Source: Polyangiaceae bacterium
GTDB lineage: Bacteria; Myxococcota_A; Polyangia; Polyangiales; Polyangiaceae
Assembly: GCA_029941785.1 (NCBI GenBank)
Contig: JAPYTK010000003.1
Span: 13,216-77,215, forward strand
DNA: 64,000 bases
Direction: 5' to 3'
Part shown: piece by piece, positions 26,566 through 33,693 of the stretch
Layout of the letters: every line of letters starts with the position of its first letter
Numbering within the stretch: position 1 is the stretch's first letter
The notes under the pieces: model-generated
Told to the model about the DNA's origin: nothing
The model's input: only the letters and a program-made list of their open reading frames with translations
Databases searched by the model: none
Program-made: the position numbers and the translations under genes

Positions 26566-28521
26566 ATGACGAGTTTTATTGCGGCATTTTTCATCGCGGC
26601 CTTGGTCGTGCTCGTTTTGACGCCCTACGTGCGTCAGGCCGCTCTGCGCCGAGGCCTGGTGGCGACGACGGGCCACCGTCATGTACACACCGAGAGCGTT
26701 CCGCGGATCGGTGGTCTTGCGATCGCTGCTGCGATCTTCGCTCCCATCGTGGGCCTTTTCTTTGTCGAATCCACGGTGGCGACCTTGGTGCAGAGCGAGT
26801 CGCAGAAAGTCATGGGTCTCTGCCTAGGGGGCGCCGTGCTTTGCTTGGTCGGCTTCATCGATGACACACGCGGACTGAGCGTTTGGCCCAAGTTGCTCGC
26901 CCAAGTGCTCGTTGCGATGTTCGCCTTCTATTGTGGCTTTCGTATCGAGTCGGTGTTGTTGCCATTCGTCGGCGCCATCCCCATGGGTGACGCGGCTTTG
27001 CTCGTCACGGTGCTGTGGATCGTGGGGATCACCAACGCGGTGAACTTGCTCGATGGTCTTGATGGACTGGCTGCGGGGGTCGTGTTCTTTGCGGGGATCA
27101 GCAATCTCGTCGTCGCGCTGGTTGCGGGGGCGGCTTTTTCTGCGTTGGTCATGTCGGCGTTGCTCGGCGCGGTGGCGGGCTTTCTGTTCTACAACTTCAA
27201 CCCGGCCCGCATTTTCATGGGCGACTCGGGCAGCTACCTCTTGGGTTACGTCATGGCCGTTACGGCGCTGGTGGGCGACAGCTCCAAGGGTTCGACGGCG
27301 GTGGCCCTGCTCGTGCCGATCGTCGCCTTGGGAGAGCCCATTTTCGACACCGTCTTTTCAGTCGTGAGGCGTTATCTGGACCGCCGCCCCGTGTTGTCTC
27401 CGGACCGTGGCCACCTGCACCATCGTTTGCTCGACCGCGGGTTGACTCAAAGGCGTGCTGTCTTGTCTCTTTACGGGATCACGGTCTTGTTCACGGTATC
27501 GGCGATCGCGATCTACATCGGACGACGCTGGCAGGTCGGCGTGGCCTTGCTCATCGTGAGTCTGGGCGTATTGGCCATGGTCCGATTGATGAGCGGACGG
27601 ATCGGCATGCGTGAATCACCACGAGCGAGCTATGGTGAGCTGAACGATCCGTCTGTTCGGGTGAGCGACGAGCGCCGGGCGATGGCCGAGTACGCGTTGC
27701 GCGAGCGAGCCTTGCAGCGGCTCGGCGCAGCGTTTGCGGCGGCGGACATTCCCGCGATGTTGGTCAAAGGAGCGGGTCTTGCGCAGACGGTGTACCCGAA
27801 ACCCTGGCTTCGAGAGATGGGAGACATCGACATTCTCGTCCTGCGGCAGGATCGAGGGCGGGCGATCGATGCCCTCGTGGCTGCCGACTGCGAACTGCTC
27901 GGTTCGGATCGAGGGCGGCGGATCAGCGCTGAGGCAGCGGGAACCCGGCAGTTGGTTGTCCGCGTGGGGCAACTTGGCTGGGAGATCGATCTGCACACAC
28001 GCTTGGACAAAGTCGTTGGGCGCAACATCGATTACGAAGCCGTGTTCGAGCGCGCTGCGCCGATCGAGGATCCCGCGCTGAACGGCTTCGTCGTGCCGAG
28101 CATCGAGGATCATGTGCTCTTTCTCGTCATTCATGCGGCCGCGGCCGAGTTTGATCATGCGGCCACGTGGGGCGATCTCGAGCTTCTCCTCGCTCGAGAT
28201 CTGGACCACGACCTGCTGCTCCAGCGCGCGAGGCGATGGCATCTAACGACTTCTCTGCATGTGGTTCTCCGCACCTTGCAGGTCCTCGATTCGGAGCACG
28301 TCCCCGCCGGTCTCATCGAACAGAGCGCGCCCACATGGCTTCGGCGCAAGCTCCTTGGGCGACTGTATCGAATAGGGCAATTTCCGGTCACGCTCGCGCC
28401 GCGGGAGCTCGGTTGGCGCTGGATCGTGCGCCAGTTGCCTCTGCGAGATGATGCACTAAGGTGGTGCCTCGGCGTGATGGTGTATGGCTTCCGCCGGATG
28501 GCGGACCGAGTAAGCCCATGA
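26566..28521 (+). CDS. WecA/MraY-type sugar-1-phosphate transferase fused to NTP_transf_5 nucleotidyltransferase-like domain
   Basis: This 651-aa fusion starts at ATG 26566. Residues about 1-340 are a polytopic polyprenyl-phosphate sugar-1-phosphate transferase: FIDDTRGL, NAVNLLDGLDGLAAG, FNPARIFMGDSGSYLLGY and GHLHHRLLDRG match the WecA/MraY catalytic motifs. From about residue 350 it continues in frame as a soluble domain with MLVKGAGLAQTVYPKPWLREMGDIDILV, the KGxxL...YPxPxxRxMGDID pattern of NTP_transf_5 (PF14907). Its stop overlaps the PqqD-like gene as ATGA. NTP_transf_5 proteins are recurrent, usually separate, neighbours of lasso peptide genes. The fusion ties glycan initiation to the RiPP module. 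Confidence 0.85.
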   Translation: MTSFIAAFFIAALVVLVLTPYVRQAALRRGLVATTGHRHVHTESVPRIGGLAIAAAIFAPIVGLFFVESTVATLVQSESQKVMGLCLGGAVLCLVGFIDDTRGLSVWPKLLAQVLVAMFAFYCGFRIESVLLPFVGAIPMGDAALLVTVLWIVGITNAVNLLDGLDGLAAGVVFFAGISNLVVALVAGAAFSALVMSALLGAVAGFLFYNFNPARIFMGDSGSYLLGYVMAVTALVGDSSKGSTAVALLVPIVALGEPIFDTVFSVVRRYLDRRPVLSPDRGHLHHRLLDRGLTQRRAVLSLYGITVLFTVSAIAIYIGRRWQVGVALLIVSLGVLAMVRLMSGRIGMRESPRASYGELNDPSVRVSDERRAMAEYALRERALQRLGAAFAAADIPAMLVKGAGLAQTVYPKPWLREMGDIDILVLRQDRGRAIDALVAADCELLGSDRGRRISAEAAGTRQLVVRVGQLGWEIDLHTRLDKVVGRNIDYEAVFERAAPIEDPALNGFVVPSIEDHVLFLVIHAAAAEFDHAATWGDLELLLARDLDHDLLLQRARRWHLTTSLHVVLRTLQVLDSEHVPAGLIEQSAPTWLRRKLLGRLYRIGQFPVTLAPRELGWRWIVRQLPLRDDALRWCLGVMVYGFRRMADRVSP

Positions 28522-28802
28522 GTTATTCCGACGACCAACGATTCATCGCGAGCGACGATGCGCTCGCGCGGGTGCTCGATGGCGAACTCGTCATGCTCGA
28601 CTTGAAGTCGGGAACCTACTTTGGGATGAACGAGGTCGGCGCTCGCATCTGGGAGATCTTGACGGCAGGAGAGAATATCGCGAGCGCCGTGGAGACATTG
28701 ACGTCCGAGTTTGCCGTCGATCCGCCGACGGTCCGAGAAGATATCGAGTCTCTCCTCGTGCAGCTTGCGGAGCGAGACTTGATCAAGCCGGTCGAGGCCT
28801 GA
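28518..28802 (+). CDS. PqqD-family peptide chaperone (lasso B1-like RRE)
   Basis: This 94-aa protein (MSYSDDQRFIAS) overlaps the fusion stop as ATGA, and its own stop overlaps the ABC transporter start as TGATG. The sequence LDGELVMLDLKSGTYFGMNEVGARIWEIL, with DPPTVREDIESLLVQLAERDLI, is a typical PqqD/RRE winged-helix fold. In lasso pathways B1 binds the leader peptide and hands it to the B2 protease. It is the only leader-binding candidate in the window; the precursor lies about 5 kb downstream on the other strand. An upstream ATG at 28461 would run through the fusion and is not used. Confidence 0.88.
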   Translation: MSYSDDQRFIASDDALARVLDGELVMLDLKSGTYFGMNEVGARIWEILTAGENIASAVETLTSEFAVDPPTVREDIESLLVQLAERDLIKPVEA

Positions 28803-30553
28803 TGGTGACGCAGCTGGCGCCATCGGATTTGTGCGAGATCTCCGCGGCCGCGTGCGATCCGTCGCCGCCGGTTGCGGGCAAGGACCCGGCCCAGAGCCGT
28901 GGCGCTCCGGTGTTGCCGGGGTCGCGGCCTGCGGTCGCTTCGGCTGTTTCCCCCTGGCGGCTCCATTCGACGGTCGTCGCGCTTTGCTGTTGCGAACTCG
29001 GCGCGCGGGTCTGTGGAGTGCTCTCGTTGCTGGCGCTGACCTGGTCCCGATTTGAGATGGCGCTCTGGCTCGCAGCGGCGGTCAACCTGCTCGCGGCCCT
29101 CCGCGGTGTCATCGGTGGGCGCGCGACAGAGCACGCTTTGCACTCGGTATGGGGAGGGGTCATCGACGCGACCCGGCGAAGGTCGCTCAGCGGTCTGCGT
29201 TCCCGCGATCAATCACAACAGTTGGCCGCCTTGACCGAGGCGAGCGGGCACGTGGCTCACTTTCGAGCGGCGGTGGTCCCGCGGGCTTTGGCTCATGTGT
29301 TGGGCTTGGCCTTGACCGCGATCGCGGTCGTTTTCTGGCTGGGCGCATACTGGCTCCTCGTGGGGTTGGTCTTGGTGGTGTTGGTGGCTCCGTTCGTCTG
29401 GTTTGGTTATCGGAACTTGTCCCGTCGACGCCAGATGTCCTTCGAGTATTTCGTCGAAGCGAGCGCCAACTACGGGCTGCTGCTCGACGGTGCTACGGAG
29501 TTGCGCGCGCATGGGGTCGAGGCACGTCACGCTGAACAGCTCAATCAGGCGGTGGTGTCGATGGCAAGCGCCGAGCGGAAATCCTATGTCATTCGCAGCT
29601 GGCTGAACGCGATGCCGCTCGCGATTGGCTTTGCCGTCATGTTGTTTCCCTTGCGGGATATGCTCCCCGGCCTGGTGAGTCAGGCGGGCCGAATGGCCGA
29701 GTTTGGGGTCTTGGCCGCTGTCGGGGTGAGCTCGTTGCTCGGCATCGTTGCGGCTCTGCAGGGGTGGGCTCAAGCTCGGCCGTTTCTCGCGAGCTTGGCC
29801 CGATTTCTCCACGTGCCAGAGCGCATCCGCGAAGGGGGCACGCAAGGTGTCGACGTGGCCGGAGCGACCATCGTGTTCGAGCACGTGAGCGTGCATCATG
29901 ACGGGGCGACGGAAGGTACGCCTCACGCTTTTTCGTGTCGCTGGTCGCCCGAGCGCGGTCTCGCCTTGCTCGGCGACAACGGCACGGGAAAGTCGTCACT
30001 TGCTTGGTGCTTGCTCGGCCTGCTGTCGCCCAGTTCGGGGAAGCTGAGTTTTGGTGAGGTGCAGTCTGCTCAGGTAAACTGGTCGACAATTCGATCGAAG
30101 CTGGTCTTCGTGCCCCAACATGGCTTCGTGGCGCCAGAGCGCAGCATCGCTTGGCACCTGCGGCTACTTTCCTCGTCCGAACTCAGCGATGAGGCGATAG
30201 ACCGCGCCCTCGAGGCGGTGCAGCTCGACCGCACCCTGGGCCGTGACGCTCCGTTACGGAATGCCCTCGTGGGCGATCTGTCGGGAGGTGAACGAAAGCG
30301 GGTTCAGCTCGCCCGTGCTCTACTCGGCGGGCCCGAGCTGATCGTGTTGGATGAACCGGAGGCGGGCCTCGACGCGAATTCGCGCGAATGGTTGAAGACA
30401 TTTGTTCAGGGGTTGAGTGAGCAGTGTCGCGTATTGCTGATCGCGCACGACGAAAAGGTCATCCCTGAGTCGTTTCAGACGGTGAGCTGCAAGCGGCAGC
30501 CTCTCGCTCCGTCTCTGGAGAAAACCAGCTCCACCTCTGGAGAAAAAAAGTGA
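28802..30553 (+). CDS. ABC transporter, fused permease and ATPase (candidate lasso D exporter)
   Basis: This is a 583-aa half transporter. The N-terminal part has about five to six TM helices after a cytoplasmic stretch. The C-terminal ATPase has Walker A LLGDNGTGKSS, signature LSGGERKRVQLARAL, Walker B LIVLDEPEAG and switch His in LLIAHDE. There is no C39 peptidase domain, as in lasso D exporters, where B2 performs cleavage. Translational coupling to the PqqD-like gene supports peptide export. Export of a polysaccharide precursor cannot be ruled out. Confidence 0.82.
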   Translation: MVTQLAPSDLCEISAAACDPSPPVAGKDPAQSRGAPVLPGSRPAVASAVSPWRLHSTVVALCCCELGARVCGVLSLLALTWSRFEMALWLAAAVNLLAALRGVIGGRATEHALHSVWGGVIDATRRRSLSGLRSRDQSQQLAALTEASGHVAHFRAAVVPRALAHVLGLALTAIAVVFWLGAYWLLVGLVLVVLVAPFVWFGYRNLSRRRQMSFEYFVEASANYGLLLDGATELRAHGVEARHAEQLNQAVVSMASAERKSYVIRSWLNAMPLAIGFAVMLFPLRDMLPGLVSQAGRMAEFGVLAAVGVSSLLGIVAALQGWAQARPFLASLARFLHVPERIREGGTQGVDVAGATIVFEHVSVHHDGATEGTPHAFSCRWSPERGLALLGDNGTGKSSLAWCLLGLLSPSSGKLSFGEVQSAQVNWSTIRSKLVFVPQHGFVAPERSIAWHLRLLSSSELSDEAIDRALEAVQLDRTLGRDAPLRNALVGDLSGGERKRVQLARALLGGPELIVLDEPEAGLDANSREWLKTFVQGLSEQCRVLLIAHDEKVIPESFQTVSCKRQPLAPSLEKTSSTSGEKK

Positions 30554-30607
30554 GTGTTCTCGTGTATTGCAACGGCGAGCCGCTCAAGCCATACTCAAGT
30601 AAGACGG

Positions 30608-30621
30608 CCGCCACGTGGCGG
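30608..30621. promoter_or_regulatory. perfect 14-bp palindrome upstream of lipoprotein gene
   Basis: CCGCCACGTGGCGG is a perfect palindrome, with partial symmetry outside it, located 27 bp before the ATG at 30648. It may be an operator or the stem of a hairpin between the ABC transporter and the lipoprotein. No T-run follows it. Confidence 0.35.
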
Positions 30622-30647
30622 TCGGGTGTGTTGAAAGGTCTCTTGTC

Positions 30648-31982
30648 ATGATGATCAACAGGTGCTTATTCGCCGCGGGTGTCGTCTCTTTGCTTTACCT
30701 CGGCATGGGACCGATCGCGTGCGGCGGTAAAGTGAACGTCAACCCTCCGATAACCTCGGCGACGGGCGGAGCCGGTGGAACGGGCGATGGCGGCACGGCC
30801 GGCGACGGCGGCACGGCCGGCGATGGCGGCACGGCCGGCCCTGGCGGTACGGGCGGCGATGGCGGCACGGCCGGCCCTGGCGGTACGGGCGGCGATGGCG
30901 GCACGGGAGCAGGCGGTACGATGAATAGCGGCGCCGATTTGTGCCCAGGCGATCCGTTCGATCTCGCTGTCGGCAGTACCTTGATGCTTCAGGGCGACAC
31001 CACCATGGCGAATGGTGACTACAGTGACTTCTGTGGCAACACGACGCCTGGCTCGGGCAACGATCTCGTTTATGCCGTGAACCTCCAAGGTGCGGCGACG
31101 GTGACCTACACCTTGAGCGCGCCGGGGATTTTGGACCCAGTAATGTACGCGCGTACGACGTGCGATGATAGCGGCACGACCACTTGGTGTCGTGACTTCA
31201 GCGCCAGTACCCGAATCAACAAGCGTCATGTCGACGCCGGCACCCACTTCGTGTTTGTCGATGGCAATGCCGGCACCTCGGGCGAGTACACGTTGACGAT
31301 TGCCGCCGCTGCACCCGCTTGTGGTGACGGGATCATCAACACGGGCGAGGCCTGCGATGATGGCAACACCATGGGTGGCGATGGTTGCGCTGGCGACTGT
31401 TCGATGGTCGAAGCCGGTGCCAATGACAGCTGCAGCGACGCGGCGGAAAACTTTATCAACCCGAATCTCCAGATTGTGATGTCGGGCAGCACCGTCGGCA
31501 ATACCCATCAGCACACCTTCGACGAGGCGAAGTGCACCGTCGGTGGTCAGATGGCGTCATCGCCAGTGGACAACGGAGCTCCCGACAAGGTGTTTCGTTT
31601 GGTTCCGACCGCCGATGGGACGATGAATCTCACGCTCGGCTTCGACGCGACGGGCATGGACGCGATCTGCGACACGAACGGCTTCAACGACCCCGGTTGC
31701 TGGGACCGTGTGCTGCACGTCAGGCATACTCAGGGATCGCTTGGTCCTGCGATTTGCGGCGGCGGCGAGGATATCAGCGACCCCTTGCCCGCCAACTGGA
31801 CAGTTCCCACCAATCAGATCGCGTGCGACATCTTCGGCGTCGATCCGGGCTACACCCAAGCGGTGTCCTTCGCGGTTCAAAATGGCGAGTCGTATTATGT
31901 CTTCGTGAGCGGTTACTACATCGATCCCGGCATGAAATTCGACCGCGGAAGCTACAACCTCATCGCGAACCTCACTCCATAA
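30648..31982 (+). CDS. lipoprotein with Gly-rich tandem repeats and DUF4215-type motif
   Basis: This 444-aa protein starts at ATG 30648, preceded by AAAGG at good spacing. Lipobox IAC follows a 24-residue signal. Next comes a Gly/Thr/Asp/Pro repeat region made of six 18-bp units, then a beta-rich domain (YAVNLQGAATVTYTL). The motif CGDGIINTGEACDDGNTMGGDGC is the myxobacterial DUF4215 Cys repeat, followed by a second beta-rich domain. It is probably a surface protein. It sits between the RiPP exporter and the YkgJ-type gene (TTG start 2 bp after its stop). Confidence 0.78.
   Translation: MMINRCLFAAGVVSLLYLGMGPIACGGKVNVNPPITSATGGAGGTGDGGTAGDGGTAGDGGTAGPGGTGGDGGTAGPGGTGGDGGTGAGGTMNSGADLCPGDPFDLAVGSTLMLQGDTTMANGDYSDFCGNTTPGSGNDLVYAVNLQGAATVTYTLSAPGILDPVMYARTTCDDSGTTTWCRDFSASTRINKRHVDAGTHFVFVDGNAGTSGEYTLTIAAAAPACGDGIINTGEACDDGNTMGGDGCAGDCSMVEAGANDSCSDAAENFINPNLQIVMSGSTVGNTHQHTFDEAKCTVGGQMASSPVDNGAPDKVFRLVPTADGTMNLTLGFDATGMDAICDTNGFNDPGCWDRVLHVRHTQGSLGPAICGGGEDISDPLPANWTVPTNQIACDIFGVDPGYTQAVSFAVQNGESYYVFVSGYYIDPGMKFDRGSYNLIANLTP
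30789..30896 (+). repeat. 18-bp tandem repeat (six units) encoding Gly-rich linker
   Basis: Six consecutive 18-bp units of the form GGCGGYACGGSCGGCSMY encode GGTAGD, GGTAGP or GGTGGD. Two unit variants alternate in the second half, suggesting duplication of 36 bp. Copy number may vary between strains. Confidence 0.9.
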
Positions 31983-31984
31983 CG

Positions 31985-32506
31985 TTGGCTGGCGAATCCC
32001 TGTGCGCGGAGTGTGGACTCTGCTGCAATGGTACCTTCTTCGCGCAAGTGACCTTGCGAAGCGAGGAAGAGATCGCTCGCGTCGAGAGGCGTGGACTTCC
32101 CGTGCTGCGCAAGACCAGCAGCTGCGTTTTGCCCTTGCCGTGTCCACAGCACACCGGGACAGCGTGTTCCATCTACGAAGATCGACCCGAAGCGTGCGCT
32201 GAATTTCGGTGCTGGCTCTTGCGCGACGTCGGATCGACGTTGATCGGTTTCGATGACGCGCTCGCGACCATCGCTCGCCTCAAGGTGCTCGCCACCACGA
32301 TCCAGGCCGCGCTCGGGCTGGATGTTCGTGGCCAAGCGCTGTTCGATGCGGCGGCCGCCTTCTTCGATGAAAACGACACGCTCGAGGCCCGCCGCGAGCA
32401 CGCGGCCCTGTTCCTCGACATGGCCGAGTTTCTGCAGATCGCGCGACGTCGTTTTGGTATCGAGACCGACGGGCCGTCGACCGGCAAGACCACGGGCCCG
32501 ACGTGA
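31985..32506 (+). CDS. YkgJ-family cysteine cluster protein
   Basis: This 173-aa protein has a probable TTG start 2 bp after the preceding stop. The N-terminus CAECGLCCNG is the CxxCxxCC signature of the YkgJ family, with further Cys in CVLPLPCPQHTGTACSIYEDRPEACAEFRC. The family is proposed to bind a metal or Fe-S/Zn cluster; its chemistry is mostly unknown. It lies between the RiPP exporter side and the convergent HPr-kinase-like gene. A role in peptide or glycan modification is possible but unproven. Confidence 0.8.
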   Translation: MAGESLCAECGLCCNGTFFAQVTLRSEEEIARVERRGLPVLRKTSSCVLPLPCPQHTGTACSIYEDRPEACAEFRCWLLRDVGSTLIGFDDALATIARLKVLATTIQAALGLDVRGQALFDAAAAFFDENDTLEARREHAALFLDMAEFLQIARRRFGIETDGPSTGKTTGPT

Positions 32507-32532
32507 ACCCGCGCCGGGGTTTGGAGACCGAA

Positions 32533-33456
32533 TTACGAGGCTCGAGAGAGCTCAGCGAGAACACGCGCGTGGACCCTCGGCAAGCACGCGTAGCGCCGCG
32601 GGTAGTGCAACTCGTAGACGGGCACGACCCTCGCGATGCGATCGAGACTGTCGAGCTCCTCGAGGAGCGCGCCGCGATCCGATGGGTCGAGCCGATACAG
32701 GTGGCGCGCGAGCTCGGTGACCGCGTCGCGACGGCTCTTTCGCTCTAGCCGGAGTGGACCATCGGACGCGAGTGAAAAAATGACCGCCACCTCTTGGGGG
32801 CCGCTCGCGACGGCGCGTCGCAGGCGCCACTTGTGGTTCCGCGCCGAGGCGCGCTCCTGTGCTTCTCCCCCGACCGCACCGAGCGAGTCACCGAAGAGCC
32901 GCGCGAACGGGTAGCTCGGGTGCACATGGATCCCATCGGGGTGAACGCGCAGCACCGCCGAGTCGTCGGAGACCCATTTTGCGGGGGGGCACCCGGCGCT
33001 CGCGAGCGTGCTCTTGCCGAGCCCGGGATCCCCCATGAACATGGCGGCCTTGCCCTGATGCGCGATCACGCTCGAGTGAAAGGCTGGGGTGTCGGGGCAG
33101 CTCACGGCGTTGGGCAGGACCCGATCGATGAAGAGCTGGGCCATGATGGATTCAGGACAGCCCGGAACGGGCCGGCAGAGGATGTCGCGTCGGTCCTCGT
33201 CCACGTCGAAGTCGGCGTAGCCGTGGGCGCGTATGCGGTGGCCGCCCGCGCGCTTCACGATGGTCAGAAACGGCTTGCCGTCGATGTCATGCGTGTTGAC
33301 GATGTCCTCGGTCTGGAGCGCGCCTTGGTCTGTTGGTGGTGACAAACGCAGGAACAAGCTGGCCTCTCCGAGCCGAGCGACGTCGATCGGGCGACCGTAG
33401 TCCTCCAGAGAGATCGCGCTGGAAACCAGTTCACCGCTGATCGCGGTGAGCATCAT
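32533..33456 (-). CDS. HPr-kinase-like protein (candidate lasso peptide kinase)
   Basis: This 307-aa protein has the HPr kinase/phosphorylase-type core: HSSVIAHQGKAAMFMGDPGLGKST (Walker A about 142-150) and WVSDDSAVLRV (acidic Asp pair). It lacks the N-terminal regulatory domain of true HprK, and no HPr gene is nearby. HPrK-like enzymes recur in RiPP and exopolysaccharide clusters; one from a lasso cluster (paeninodin) phosphorylates the C-terminal Ser of its precursor. It is the last gene of the minus-strand group B2-C-precursor-kinase, 81 bp after the precursor stop. Confidence 0.82.
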   Translation of the reverse strand: MMLTAISGELVSSAISLEDYGRPIDVARLGEASLFLRLSPPTDQGALQTEDIVNTHDIDGKPFLTIVKRAGGHRIRAHGYADFDVDEDRRDILCRPVPGCPESIMAQLFIDRVLPNAVSCPDTPAFHSSVIAHQGKAAMFMGDPGLGKSTLASAGCPPAKWVSDDSAVLRVHPDGIHVHPSYPFARLFGDSLGAVGGEAQERASARNHKWRLRRAVASGPQEVAVIFSLASDGPLRLERKSRRDAVTELARHLYRLDPSDRGALLEELDSLDRIARVVPVYELHYPRRYACLPRVHARVLAELSRAS

Positions 33457-33537
33457 CGACCTGGGGACCCACGCCCATCGTCAGGATCACGAGAGCATAC
33501 CTCGCGATTCTTTCGCTCCGTCACGATCAGGTATCGA

Positions 33538-33693
33538 TCAAACCTGCGGTTGCGACTTGTCCGCATGGGAACCGCCACCGCCGCGGGTGAACTCGCGCAC
33601 GTTACCGTAAGCTGTAAGTGCCGGCCGCGCGTACTTCTTGCGCGCGTCGGTCGTTTGCTCGCTTTGGATTTTTTCTTGTTTTTTGTCCGTCAT
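33538..33693 (-). CDS. candidate lasso peptide precursor (51 aa)
   Basis: This small gene starts at ATG 33693, overlapping the cyclase stop as ATGA, with AGGA seven bases upstream (33700-33703). The charged N-terminus MTDKKQEKIQSEQTTDARKK precedes leader motif YARPALTAYGNVREFTR, residues 21-37. This fits the lasso leader pattern Y-x2-P-x-L-x3-G-x5-T exactly (Y21, P24, L26, G30, T36). Cleavage two residues into the usual T-x site, after R37, gives core GGGGSHADKSQPQV. Core Gly1 and Asp8 could form an 8-residue macrolactam with a 6-residue tail. It sits directly between cyclase and kinase genes. The plus-strand open frame over this DNA is Cys/Phe-rich and has no coupling signal. Confidence 0.85.
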   Translation of the reverse strand: MTDKKQEKIQSEQTTDARKKYARPALTAYGNVREFTRGGGGSHADKSQPQV

